From Bdellovibrionota bacterium (GTDB lineage Bacteria; Bdellovibrionota; UBA1018; CAUJDS01): a stretch of DNA of 45,258 bases. This document shows positions 33,119 to 41,199 of the stretch, piece after piece (position 1 is the stretch's first letter; each line of letters starts with the position of its first letter). Made by a program: the position numbers and the translations under genes. The stretch covers positions 1 through 45,258 of the forward strand of contig CAUJDS010000020.1 in the NCBI GenBank assembly GCA_963169695.1, given 5' to 3'. The notes beneath the pieces were generated by a model. That model worked only from the letters and a program-made list of their open reading frames with translations. It did not search any database and had not been told where the DNA came from.

Positions 33119-33892
33119 TTATCGTACGACACCCGACTGATTGCCCCGAATAAAGGCAACAAAAGTACGAATCTCTTCAACATCCCCGAATTGCGACTCG
33201 ATTTCGATGAGGGACTGTTCTTTTTCAAAATCAGGTCGTGACCAAAGCTTAATCGCTTCGTTAATTTTAGTGATGGTCTCGGCCGAAAACCCCGCACGCC
33301 GCAAACCAATGATATTGGCCCCTTTGACTCGGCAAGGACGAGATCCCATTGCAATGGAGTAAGGAGGCACACTCTTCTCTAATCCTGATTGCCCGGTAAT
33401 GTAGGTATAGGATCCGACACTCACAAACTGAGATACGCCAACCATTCCACCTAAATTTGCGAAGTCTCCAATATCAACGTGACCTGCAAGCCCCACATAG
33501 TTTGCTAAAATAGCGTGATTGCCGACTTTACAGTCATGGCCCAAATGCACATAAGCCATCAAAAGATTGTGGTCTCCGATTTCCGTCACGCCACCGCCCT
33601 GAGCAGTACCCAAATTGATTGTCACGGACTCTCGAATGCGATTGGAATTTCCGATTTTGACTCGCGTCGGTTCCCCTTTATACTTCAAGTCCTGTGGTAC
33701 ACCGCCAACGACACAAAAAGGATAGAACACATTGCTTTCGCCAATTTCGGTATGACCTTGCACAACGACATGACTTACTAGCTGAGTATCCTTCTTGATT
33801 TTAACGTGAGGACCCACAACGCAATAGGGTCCAATCTCTACACTAGGATCAATTTCTGCATGGGGGTCAACAAGTGCAGTGGGATGAATCAT
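33119..33892 (-). CDS. lpxA: UDP-N-acetylglucosamine O-acyltransferase
   Basis: LpxA transfers 3-hydroxyacyl chains from ACP to UDP-GlcNAc, the first step of lipid A synthesis. A left-handed beta-helix of hexapeptide repeats fills residues 1-190 (IHPTALVDPHAEIDPSVEIG and following), with RIRESVTINLGT, AYVHLGHDCKVGNHAILAN (catalytic His119 in HLGHDC), GGMVGVSQFV and the C-terminal helical GLRRAGFS-EAIKLW section. The start ATG overlaps the lpxD stop as ATGA. The usual lpxD-fabZ-lpxA order is altered here because fabZ is absent. Length (257) is normal. Confidence 0.97.
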   Translation of the reverse strand: MIHPTALVDPHAEIDPSVEIGPYCVVGPHVKIKKDTQLVSHVVVQGHTEIGESNVFYPFCVVGGVPQDLKYKGEPTRVKIGNSNRIRESVTINLGTAQGGGVTEIGDHNLLMAYVHLGHDCKVGNHAILANYVGLAGHVDIGDFANLGGMVGVSQFVSVGSYTYITGQSGLEKSVPPYSIAMGSRPCRVKGANIIGLRRAGFSAETITKINEAIKLWSRPDFEKEQSLIEIESQFGDVEEIRTFVAFIRGNQSGVVR

Positions 33893-35007
33893 AGGGGCCT
33901 CGTTTCGTTATTTTGGTTTTCGCGCTTCTGGTTACGTTCTTTCCGACTACTTGCTAGTCGATTCATCAGCGCCTGAATTCTAAAATGGGTGGACACCTCA
34001 CGCTGAGGATTACCAGCGACAGTGGTACCCGCGGGCACATCTTTGGACAAGAGACTACAAGCTGCAACTTTAGCACCCGCCCCTACGCTTACACCGTTGG
34101 AGATTCCTACCAATCCACCAACGAGCGCAAAAGCCCCAACATGGCTACTTCCAGCTAATCCGGCGCAACCACAGATGATCGCACCTTGCTCAATCACGAC
34201 ATTATGTCCAACCTGGACTTGATTATCCAATTTGGCACCCTTACCGATGATTGTATCTTCAAAAGTTCCTCGATCCACGCAAGTATTGGCTCCGATTTCG
34301 ACATCATCGCCGATACGAACGCTTCCAAAGTGTTGAATCTTACAATGACCCAAGGGCTTTCCATCCGGACTACGCTCGAGCGCATATCCAAATCCATCAG
34401 CACCGAGGACTACGCCACTGTGGATTCTCACATTCGCGCCGACCTTTACGCGATCATAAATAGTAACTCTTGGAAACAACACCGTAGACGCGCCCAATTC
34501 CACTTCACTCCCAAGGGTGCATCCCGATCCCAATTGAACTCCATCACCCAAAACACAATTCGCACCCAACACGCAATAAGCACCGATGACCACCCCTGCG
34601 CCGATACGGCAAGTGGGATCTAGGACGGCCGTTGGATGAATGGAATTTGATACCGAACTCGTGTCGCCTGGACCTGGACAAAGTCTTTGCCAAAGTCGAT
34701 TCGAGACCTGAGCCATCGCCAGATAGGGATCTTTCACTGCGATGATCACTGTCTCAGACCACAAAGGAAGGCCAGACTGCTTCAGTGGTTCTACAAAAGC
34801 TTCGCCTGTGACCAAGACACCAGCTTTGGATCGAAGGAGTTCTTGCTGATACTCCTTAGAAAAAAAGAACGCCAAATGCATCTCTTGCGCTTCACCAAGA
34901 GCGGCCACCGTGGCAAACTCCCGCGATAAACAACGCTCTGCAAAGTACTCGAGATTGGCAACTCGCCCCGGAATCCAATCCAGCAATTCACGAACACTCG
35001 TACCCAT
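33889..35007 (-). CDS. lpxD: UDP-3-O-(3-hydroxyacyl)glucosamine N-acyltransferase
   Basis: LpxD adds the second, N-linked hydroxyacyl chain in lipid A synthesis. Start ATG 35007 is preferred over the adjacent TTG at 35010. The N-terminal uridine-binding domain (residues 1-110) precedes a left-handed beta-helix (HPTAVLDPTCRIGAGVVIGA onward). The catalytic His268 is in DNQVQVGHNVVIEQG, and LGADGFGYA and ANTCVDRGTFEDT are family markers. The C-terminal helix carries a charged tail ending NNETRPL that is longer than in E. coli. It starts 18 bases after skp, and its stop overlaps the lpxA start. Confidence 0.96.
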   Translation of the reverse strand: MGTSVRELLDWIPGRVANLEYFAERCLSREFATVAALGEAQEMHLAFFFSKEYQQELLRSKAGVLVTGEAFVEPLKQSGLPLWSETVIIAVKDPYLAMAQVSNRLWQRLCPGPGDTSSVSNSIHPTAVLDPTCRIGAGVVIGAYCVLGANCVLGDGVQLGSGCTLGSEVELGASTVLFPRVTIYDRVKVGANVRIHSGVVLGADGFGYALERSPDGKPLGHCKIQHFGSVRIGDDVEIGANTCVDRGTFEDTIIGKGAKLDNQVQVGHNVVIEQGAIICGCAGLAGSSHVGAFALVGGLVGISNGVSVGAGAKVAACSLLSKDVPAGTTVAGNPQREVSTHFRIQALMNRLASSRKERNQKRENQNNETRPL

Positions 35008-35028
35008 CAAGATTCCAATTCACTTCGG

Positions 35029-35574
35029 CTAGTTAGAAATTAGCTTGCTACCAAACTTCTTGTCGAAGCGTTTGATCGCTTCTTCCGTCAAATTATCTTG
35101 ATCCATGGAATAGATCACATTGTTTTCGCTGCCTTCAAAAACCATGGTGTAGGATTTTTCTTTGGCGAGTTCCGCAACCAATTCCTTGATATGCTTGATG
35201 ATGGGGGCCTTGAGCTTTGTTTCTTCTGCGGCAAGCTCTTCTTGCGATTTCTGTCCCATTTGATTCAACATCATAATTCTTTGCTGAATTTCAGCCTGCT
35301 TCTCAGCACGTGCCTGTTCGTTCATCGCCAACGATTTCTTCTGAAACTGTTCGTGAAGCTTCTTCACTTCCGCTTCGCTCTCCTGAAGTTCTTTTTTTCG
35401 CTTATTAAAAATAACTTCCAATGATTCGCGCGCTTTTTTTCCTGCCGCGACCGACATCAAAATTTTCTGCATATCCACGGTGCCAAGCTTGACGCCGGGA
35501 GCAACCGCTGTTGCGGCATGAGCCTGACTTAAAAAGAAAGAACCCATCAACAAACCGAGCAAACCTGCATTCAT
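35029..35574 (-). CDS. skp: Periplasmic chaperone Skp/OmpH
   Basis: A 181-residue periplasmic chaperone that carries unfolded outer-membrane proteins to the BAM machinery. It has a signal peptide (SFFLSQAHAAT), KLGTVDMQKILMSVAAGKKA (typical of OmpH: A-x-V-D-x-x-x-x-x), a long charged coiled coil at residues 50-130 (KKELQESEAEVKKLHEQF, EEELAAEETKLKAPI) forming the tentacles, and the C-terminal YTMVFEGSENNVIY strand. The length fits. It lies between bamA and lpxD, the order commonly found in Proteobacteria. Confidence 0.93.
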   Translation of the reverse strand: MNAGLLGLLMGSFFLSQAHAATAVAPGVKLGTVDMQKILMSVAAGKKARESLEVIFNKRKKELQESEAEVKKLHEQFQKKSLAMNEQARAEKQAEIQQRIMMLNQMGQKSQEELAAEETKLKAPIIKHIKELVAELAKEKSYTMVFEGSENNVIYSMDQDNLTEEAIKRFDKKFGSKLISN

Positions 35575-35681
35575 CCGTAGAACCTCCTCATAACGAACAA
35601 TTCCAATTGGTTTAACATGCTTCCAGTTCGGGTAGTAGCCTTAGAAAATAATAATGCCCGGCGTCATTACTTCGCTGACCT

Positions 35682-38024
35682 TTAGAACGGCTGGCCGATA
35701 AAGAACCAGAAAGAAACCGCGTCTTCCCAAGGTCGGCGGTCAACCGGAAATCCCCACTCAAACCGCAAAGGACCCAATGGAGAGAACCAGCGGAATCCAA
35801 ATCCATAGTCAGCTCGAATTCCAAAATCTTGCCCATTCGTACCAGGAAACGAGGACCAAGCATTTCCGGCGTCGGCAAAGAGGACCCACTTCAGGCCTGC
35901 TTCCTTGATAAGAGGGTACTCCAACTCAAACATTCCAAATGCCTGAACCATCCCTCCCGTTGGTACGGGATCTCCAGAACTATTGAATCGCAATGGCCCT
36001 AACAAGAAGGTCGAAAAGCCTCGCATATTGTTTGGTCCACCGAGGTAGAATTTCTCCGAAGGTGGCGTGGGACGATCACTGACATCCCATATATGCCCAT
36101 ATTCCAAATTGGTTCGGAATACCAAATCACCTATAATTGGAGTGTAGTAGCGCTGATTCCCCGTAAGCTTCAGGAACTTCTTATCGCCGCCGATTCCTGC
36201 AGTCTCGAGAGAGAGCTTTTCAAAATCTCCGCTATTGGTTTCATAACGATTGTCGCGCTTATCTCTCACCGCACTCCAGATAATGCTTGAAAGCACGCCT
36301 TCGTCCAAAGAGGTGTCTTCGGCAGCATCATCCTTATCCGATATTTTGAGTCCTTCATTCTTGTAGGTAATAAAGGCCGAAATGTCGTCTGTGACAGGAT
36401 AGCCAAACCGTACGTCAAATCCTAATTTACGAATGAAGTATTTATTAGGAACCAAGTAAGTCAGCGAGAAAAGATCACCACCCATCGACCACTTGGTGTC
36501 GAAGGCATAAGGTTCCGTAAATCCAAGATTGAAGCTTCGCTGTTTTCGGTCGGCAGAATACTGAGCCTGGAAACTCAGCGTCTGTCCCTTACCAAAGAGA
36601 TTGATCTCCTGGACTTGGCCCGTGAAGAAGAAGTTCTGCACACTGCCGTAACCTGCACCAACCGTAATCGTGCCGGTGGATCGCTCTTTGACTCTGATCT
36701 CAATATCGACCAAGTCATCATGACCCTTGCGTGTGAGCGTATTGAAAACTACTTGGCCTGGTTCAAAATAGCCTAAGCGCTCCACGCGTTCCTTAGAAAG
36801 CCGGAGATTGGTACCGTTGTACAACTCTCCCTCATGAATCCTCAATTCGCGCCGAATCACTTTATCGTGAGTCTTGTTGTTCCCTAGCACTCGGATTTCG
36901 CCAAAATGGACGAGATTTCCTTTTTCAAAAGAATAATCAATGTCGATCTTGCGCGTCTTCTCATCGATATTCATCTTTGGAATCACGTTGACGAAGGCAT
37001 AGCCAAGATCTTGATACTTCTCGGTTAGTCGACGAATATCTAAGTTACGAGCAGAGATCTTAAATATTTCATCCTTCATCAACTTCACTTCGCTTCGAAG
37101 TTCTTCTTTGGGAAATAGGAGGTCACCCGAAAAATCCAAATCCCCCATCTGATACTGGTCGCCCTCTTCGACGTAAGTCGAAATGTACATCCAACGCTTA
37201 TCATCAGTGACGGTGATCACAGGATTCTCGAACCGAAACTTGACGTAACCGTGATCGAGGTACCAGTACGTCAACCGTTGCAAGTCTTGCTTAAAGGAGG
37301 TGTCCTTAAAGGACCCCGCCCCAGAAAGAAAGGAGAAGAATCCACCCTCGCGAGTTTCTTGAAACACGTTTTTCAGTTCATTGTCCTGAAAAGCCTTATT
37401 ATTTAAGAAGGTGATTTTCTTGACTTCGACTTTTTCAAAATCCCGAATTTTGAAAGTCAACTTCACCTTTTCGGGATCTTCCTTATCGGGCGAAATGTCG
37501 TACTTCACCTTCGCGAGGTAGAAACCTTTTTCTTCATAATGGCTTTGAATTTTCTGAACATCCTCGCGGACGCGATTCACATCGAGAATCGACCATTCCT
37601 TCGATTTGACAACACCCTTGAGGTCATCGGTATCAATGCGTTCGTTTCCTTCAAAAAGAACTTCCGAAAGAACAGGTCGCTCTTTGAATACGTACGTGAG
37701 CTTGATGCCACCGTCGCTTCGAGTATCGCTCTGCACTTCAATGTCATCGAAATAGCCCATTCCATGAATCGAGCGAATTTCTTCACGTAAATTTTTTAAT
37801 GATAATTTTTCGCCGACTTTGGCTTTGAGCTTGGCTTCCACCGCAGCTTTTTCAATTTTCTTAAGTCCTTGGATCTGAATTTCCGCAATCCTGCGGCCCT
37901 CGTAGGAACGAAGGGATTCACCGGTTGTTACTCGTGCTGATACAGGACCCGCAAGTCCTGGGACAAGAGTGCACACCGCCAGCAAAGCAAGTAACTGACA
38001 AAAACACTTAAACCGGGATTTCAC
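35682..38024 (-). CDS. bamA: Outer membrane protein assembly factor BamA
   Basis: BamA is the essential Omp85 protein that folds beta-barrels into the outer membrane. The start is GTG 38024 followed by a signal peptide (LLALLAVCTLVPGLAGPVSA). Five POTRA domains span about residues 45-430, visible as the repeat of RRIAEIQIQGLKKIEKAA, RPVLSEVLFEGNERIDTDDL, VEVKKITFLNNKAFQDNEL, YQMGDLDFSGDLLFPKEEL and FGEIRVLGNNKTHDKVI. The 16-strand barrel has EPYAFDTKWSMGGD, FYLGGPNNMRGFSTF (the VRGF lock-loop motif, here MRGF) and LRFEWGFPVDRR, and ends with Phe (FFIGQPF). The length (780) is normal. It is followed by skp after 107 bases and preceded by lolD after 66. Confidence 0.97.
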   Translation of the reverse strand: MKSRFKCFCQLLALLAVCTLVPGLAGPVSARVTTGESLRSYEGRRIAEIQIQGLKKIEKAAVEAKLKAKVGEKLSLKNLREEIRSIHGMGYFDDIEVQSDTRSDGGIKLTYVFKERPVLSEVLFEGNERIDTDDLKGVVKSKEWSILDVNRVREDVQKIQSHYEEKGFYLAKVKYDISPDKEDPEKVKLTFKIRDFEKVEVKKITFLNNKAFQDNELKNVFQETREGGFFSFLSGAGSFKDTSFKQDLQRLTYWYLDHGYVKFRFENPVITVTDDKRWMYISTYVEEGDQYQMGDLDFSGDLLFPKEELRSEVKLMKDEIFKISARNLDIRRLTEKYQDLGYAFVNVIPKMNIDEKTRKIDIDYSFEKGNLVHFGEIRVLGNNKTHDKVIRRELRIHEGELYNGTNLRLSKERVERLGYFEPGQVVFNTLTRKGHDDLVDIEIRVKERSTGTITVGAGYGSVQNFFFTGQVQEINLFGKGQTLSFQAQYSADRKQRSFNLGFTEPYAFDTKWSMGGDLFSLTYLVPNKYFIRKLGFDVRFGYPVTDDISAFITYKNEGLKISDKDDAAEDTSLDEGVLSSIIWSAVRDKRDNRYETNSGDFEKLSLETAGIGGDKKFLKLTGNQRYYTPIIGDLVFRTNLEYGHIWDVSDRPTPPSEKFYLGGPNNMRGFSTFLLGPLRFNSSGDPVPTGGMVQAFGMFELEYPLIKEAGLKWVLFADAGNAWSSFPGTNGQDFGIRADYGFGFRWFSPLGPLRFEWGFPVDRRPWEDAVSFWFFIGQPF

Positions 38025-38090
38025 TTTCTACATGTCTAGGTGTGCCAACTGAATTAGTCAAATCGATTCTGTGCAATCATGACCAAGGGA

Positions 38091-38783
38091 CTAGGCAAGC
38101 ATCCCGTCACGCATAACCAAGACACGCTGCATTCTTTTTGCGAGATTTTCGTCATGCGTAACCATCAGGATGGTCACGCCTGTTTCTTGATTGAGGCGAC
38201 GCAAGAGGTCCACCACCATCTCTCCATTGGCAGTATCTAGATTGCCCGTCAGCTCATCTGCCAAGAGGAGCTTGGGCTTGAGAATCACCGATCGTGCAAT
38301 AGCGACGCGCTGTTGCTCTCCTCCCGACAACTCCGAAGGGCGATGCTGCAATCGATGCGAGAGCCCCACGAAGTCCAAGAGCGCGCTCGCTTGCTTGGTT
38401 GCAGCGGAATGGGACAAGCCGGCGATCATCGCGGGCATCATCACATTCTCCAGTGCAGAAAATTCTGGAAGCAAGTAGTGAAACTGAAACACAAATCCCA
38501 ACATTCGATTTCGAAACTGTGCCAGATCCCGCTCCGAAAGTCGCGCAAGGTCCTGGCTTGCGGATCCGAATAAAATCCGCCCCGATGTTGGCGGCTCCAA
38601 GGTGCCCAAAATATGAAGCAAGGTTGATTTTCCTGCGCCTGACTTTCCTGTAATGCCGACAGCTTCTCCCGGAGCGAGCGAAAAAGACACGCCTCGCAAA
38701 ACCGGAATGCGATCCTTGCCTTTGATAAAAGTCTTCGTGACTTGCTCTGCTTTTACTAAAAAACCACTAGAACTAGCTGTCAT
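38091..38783 (-). CDS. lolD: Lipoprotein-release ABC ATPase (LolD-type)
   Basis: A 230-residue ABC ATPase. Walker A is GKSGAGKST, the Q-loop FVFQFHYLLPEFSALENVMMP is typical of the LolD/MacB/FtsE group, the signature is LSGGEQQR, Walker B is LLLADEL and the switch is VTHDE. The usual ADEPTGNLD reads ADELTGNLD here, a mild departure (P to L next to the catalytic Glu). It overlaps the LolC/E-type permease gene by 11 bases. Together they extract lipoproteins from the inner membrane and hand them to LolA. Context beside bamA supports LolD rather than a drug exporter. Confidence 0.92.
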   Translation of the reverse strand: MTASSSGFLVKAEQVTKTFIKGKDRIPVLRGVSFSLAPGEAVGITGKSGAGKSTLLHILGTLEPPTSGRILFGSASQDLARLSERDLAQFRNRMLGFVFQFHYLLPEFSALENVMMPAMIAGLSHSAATKQASALLDFVGLSHRLQHRPSELSGGEQQRVAIARSVILKPKLLLADELTGNLDTANGEMVVDLLRRLNQETGVTILMVTHDENLAKRMQRVLVMRDGMLA

Positions 38784-39996
38784 TTCTCAATCCATCCAAG
38801 GGAGACTTCATCGATACGCGAATTGCCGGAACAAGCGTTGCTAGAAAACACAAGAAGATCGAAAAACCCGCGATCATCGCAATTTCTGTCCAACGCTCTA
38901 CGACTGGCAAAAAATTAATATGATAGATATCAGCAGGAAGTTCAATCCATCGTTTCTTTCGAATCAACTCGTTCAGACCCAACCCACCCAAAAGTCCAAG
39001 TCCCGTACCCACTACTCCGATACCGGTCCCAATAAGACAAAAGAGTCCAAATCCCTGGCCACGCCGAAATCCCATCGCTTTAAGAATGGCGATGGCCTGA
39101 GCCTTCTCATGAATCATCATGATCAAGGTACTCACCACATTGAAAACAGCAACCAGCACAATCGCCGTAAGAATGACCGTGATGACTGCCTTTTCTAATT
39201 TTACGGCGTAAAATAAATTTCGATTCAGCTGAGCCCAATTCTTACTGACAAAAGGATAGCCAAAATTCTGATACAGACGACTGGCAACCTCGCCAGAATC
39301 CACATTGCCAGGCAATCGAATCCTAAAAGAAGTGACCTTCTCCGGTTGATTCAAAAAATGCTGTACCGAAGCGAGCGTCGCGTAAACAAACTTCGAATCG
39401 TACTTATACATTCCAAGCTGAACAATTCCAGTGACCAATGCTTCCTCAGCTTGTGGCGCGTAAGCACCCAACTTCTGCCCCTCACCGCCGGCCGTCATCG
39501 GCGCGATCAAGCGCATGGAATCTCCAACGTGAAGCCCCAAACGCTCGGCCAATGCCTTCCCTACAACAACTTCATTCGCTTTCTGAGGCATTCGACCTTC
39601 GGACAGTCGATGCGAAACCTCTGTTGCTTCGCCAACCGTGTCTTGATTGATTCCTTCCAATACCGCGCCCGCAACTCCTTTGGACCCTGAGACCATCAGT
39701 TCCGTGACAAAAGACTCCGTCAGCCCCTGCGCCTCCGGAACAATCTGGCGAATGCGTTGCAGAATCGTTTCGGGATGGTTTACCGGATTGCCTCGCGTGT
39801 ACAAAACAACATCGCCATTGACCGCAGTGACCGCTCGACGCAATTCGTCTTCAAACCCATTGATGACACTCGTCACTACGGTGAGTGCCAAGACACCGAG
39901 AGCCACACCCGACACCGATACTCCCGTAATAAAAGAAAGGAATCGATCGTGAGACTTCGATAGCAAAAATCGCTTAGCCAGCATCGGGAGAAACAT
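38773..39996 (-). CDS. LolC/LolE/LolF-type lipoprotein-releasing permease
   Basis: A 407-residue FtsX-like permease with one N-terminal membrane helix (SFITGVSVSGVALGVLALTVVTSVINGFED, the LolC/E signature segment), a large periplasmic domain (about 50-265) and three C-terminal helices including IMMIHEKAQAIAILKAMGFRRGQ. These are the LolC/LolE hallmarks. Only one permease gene accompanies lolD, unlike the lolC-lolD-lolE set of E. coli, so the transporter is probably a homodimer (LolF-like) or the partner is elsewhere. The gene starts at ATG 39996, divergent from the GT87-like gene by 42 bases. Confidence 0.92.
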   Translation of the reverse strand: MFLPMLAKRFLLSKSHDRFLSFITGVSVSGVALGVLALTVVTSVINGFEDELRRAVTAVNGDVVLYTRGNPVNHPETILQRIRQIVPEAQGLTESFVTELMVSGSKGVAGAVLEGINQDTVGEATEVSHRLSEGRMPQKANEVVVGKALAERLGLHVGDSMRLIAPMTAGGEGQKLGAYAPQAEEALVTGIVQLGMYKYDSKFVYATLASVQHFLNQPEKVTSFRIRLPGNVDSGEVASRLYQNFGYPFVSKNWAQLNRNLFYAVKLEKAVITVILTAIVLVAVFNVVSTLIMMIHEKAQAIAILKAMGFRRGQGFGLFCLIGTGIGVVGTGLGLLGGLGLNELIRKKRWIELPADIYHINFLPVVERWTEIAMIAGFSIFLCFLATLVPAIRVSMKSPLDGLRNDS

Positions 39997-40038
39997 GCCT
40001 TGAGTCTACCAATGAAGCCGAAAGCGAGGTAGCAGATA

Positions 40039-41199
40039 GTGATGGTGCGAGTGTTGGCCTTTGGGATCCTGAGTCTGGTTGCGGTCTCGCTTTTTTTTCG
40101 GGACTACTCGCCGCATTTTAGCGTGGAAAACCTTCCCCACGATTACCACGTCCTATGGAAGGTCAAGACCCGAGTTGCCCAAGGAGTCGATCCTTACTTC
40201 GCCTCGTGGAATGAATCCAAATACAATTACAGCCCAGGGTTGATTCCTTTTCTTCAAATTTTGCCGAACAATCCTCAAGTCGCCTTTTACCTTGTGAGAG
40301 GCCTAGCCATCTTGCTTTGGGTGCTAGGCATTTTTTTCGGTGTGGTCTGGCGCTCAAAGAGGGATCTGCTCTGTCTCTGCGGCGGCCTCATCCTTGCGTG
40401 GCAGGGAGCCGGAGTCACGCTTGCCATGGGACAGGCTGAACTCCTCGGACTCGGACTTATGCTGCTGGCCTTTCGACTCTTCGACACCAAACCCATGGCC
40501 ACCGCTTGGATCCTCGCTTTTCTTCCAATCGTCAAACTGCCCTGGCTTTTTCTCTGGATACCTTTTGGCTATCGGCTTTGGGTGACTCAACCCCGATGGG
40601 CTTTGTCGTTTCGGATTCATTTGATCCTAGCCTCTTTTCTAGGCTGGCTTGCCATACCGCTATTAACCGCCGGAACTGAGCTTACGCTCCAGTGGTACCT
40701 GTCCTGGCTTGAAGTGCTCAAACATCAAAATCCCGAACTCTTCACCTTGCCCGCCAATCAGTCCATCTGGTCTCGGCTAGCACCCTTGAAGTCCATCGTC
40801 CCAGGAGGAACGCTTCTCATCCCCTTGGCCTGTCTTGGAATTTTGGGCTTTCTGGCATTGCAGGGCCTCCGTCAGATCAAATCTGCTCGACATTTTTCTT
40901 CTAAGGCACTTGCCCTAACCACACCTTGGGTGCTCCTTATGCAACTAGCTAACCCGCTAGCCTGGTATTGGGCAGGGGCATACTTGCCCGGCGCTTTTTT
41001 TTCCATTTTTGAAAACGACCTTGGCAAGCGCTCCAAAAAAATTTTTGCAGCGATGCTGGTAGTCCTAGCGCTCACCTTTCTCTTTCAGCAAAAGTGGGTG
41101 AATGGTTGGGTGTTAGGAATCCCGGATCGAAGTGCCGCACACGCGTATGGAGTCATGACAGTGCATTGGCTTTCGATCCTAGGGCTGAGCTTGCTTTAG
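40039..41199 (+). CDS. GT87-like (DUF2029) polyprenol-dependent glycosyltransferase
   Basis: A 386-residue multi-pass membrane protein with 9-11 predicted helices. The first extracytoplasmic loop has LPHDYHVLWKVKTRVAQGVDPYFA, matching the acidic D-Y and G-x-D-P-Y motifs of GT-C glycosyltransferases of family GT87/DUF2029 (mannosyl- and arabinosyltransferase-like). FLPIVKLPWLFLWIPFGYR is the usual middle K-P segment. GT-C enzymes use lipid-phosphate sugars on the outer face of the membrane. GTG 40039 follows GAGGT by 8 bases; ATG 40042 is three bases later. It is alone on the plus strand, divergent from the Lol permease, and its TAG stop interlocks with the lysS stop. Confidence 0.8.
   Translation: MMVRVLAFGILSLVAVSLFFRDYSPHFSVENLPHDYHVLWKVKTRVAQGVDPYFASWNESKYNYSPGLIPFLQILPNNPQVAFYLVRGLAILLWVLGIFFGVVWRSKRDLLCLCGGLILAWQGAGVTLAMGQAELLGLGLMLLAFRLFDTKPMATAWILAFLPIVKLPWLFLWIPFGYRLWVTQPRWALSFRIHLILASFLGWLAIPLLTAGTELTLQWYLSWLEVLKHQNPELFTLPANQSIWSRLAPLKSIVPGGTLLIPLACLGILGFLALQGLRQIKSARHFSSKALALTTPWVLLMQLANPLAWYWAGAYLPGAFFSIFENDLGKRSKKIFAAMLVVLALTFLFQQKWVNGWVLGIPDRSAAHAYGVMTVHWLSILGLSLL

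Noticed and set aside
33118-33372. 85-codon upstream extension of lpxB
   Set aside because: It overlaps lpxA and has no LpxB resemblance; the ATG at 33117 directly follows the lpxA stop and begins the conserved sequence.
38033-38061. Promoter-like TTGACT-17-TAGACA upstream of bamA (minus strand)
   Set aside because: The -10 half matches weakly and the predicted start would leave a leader of only about 2 bases before the GTG; not enough to annotate.
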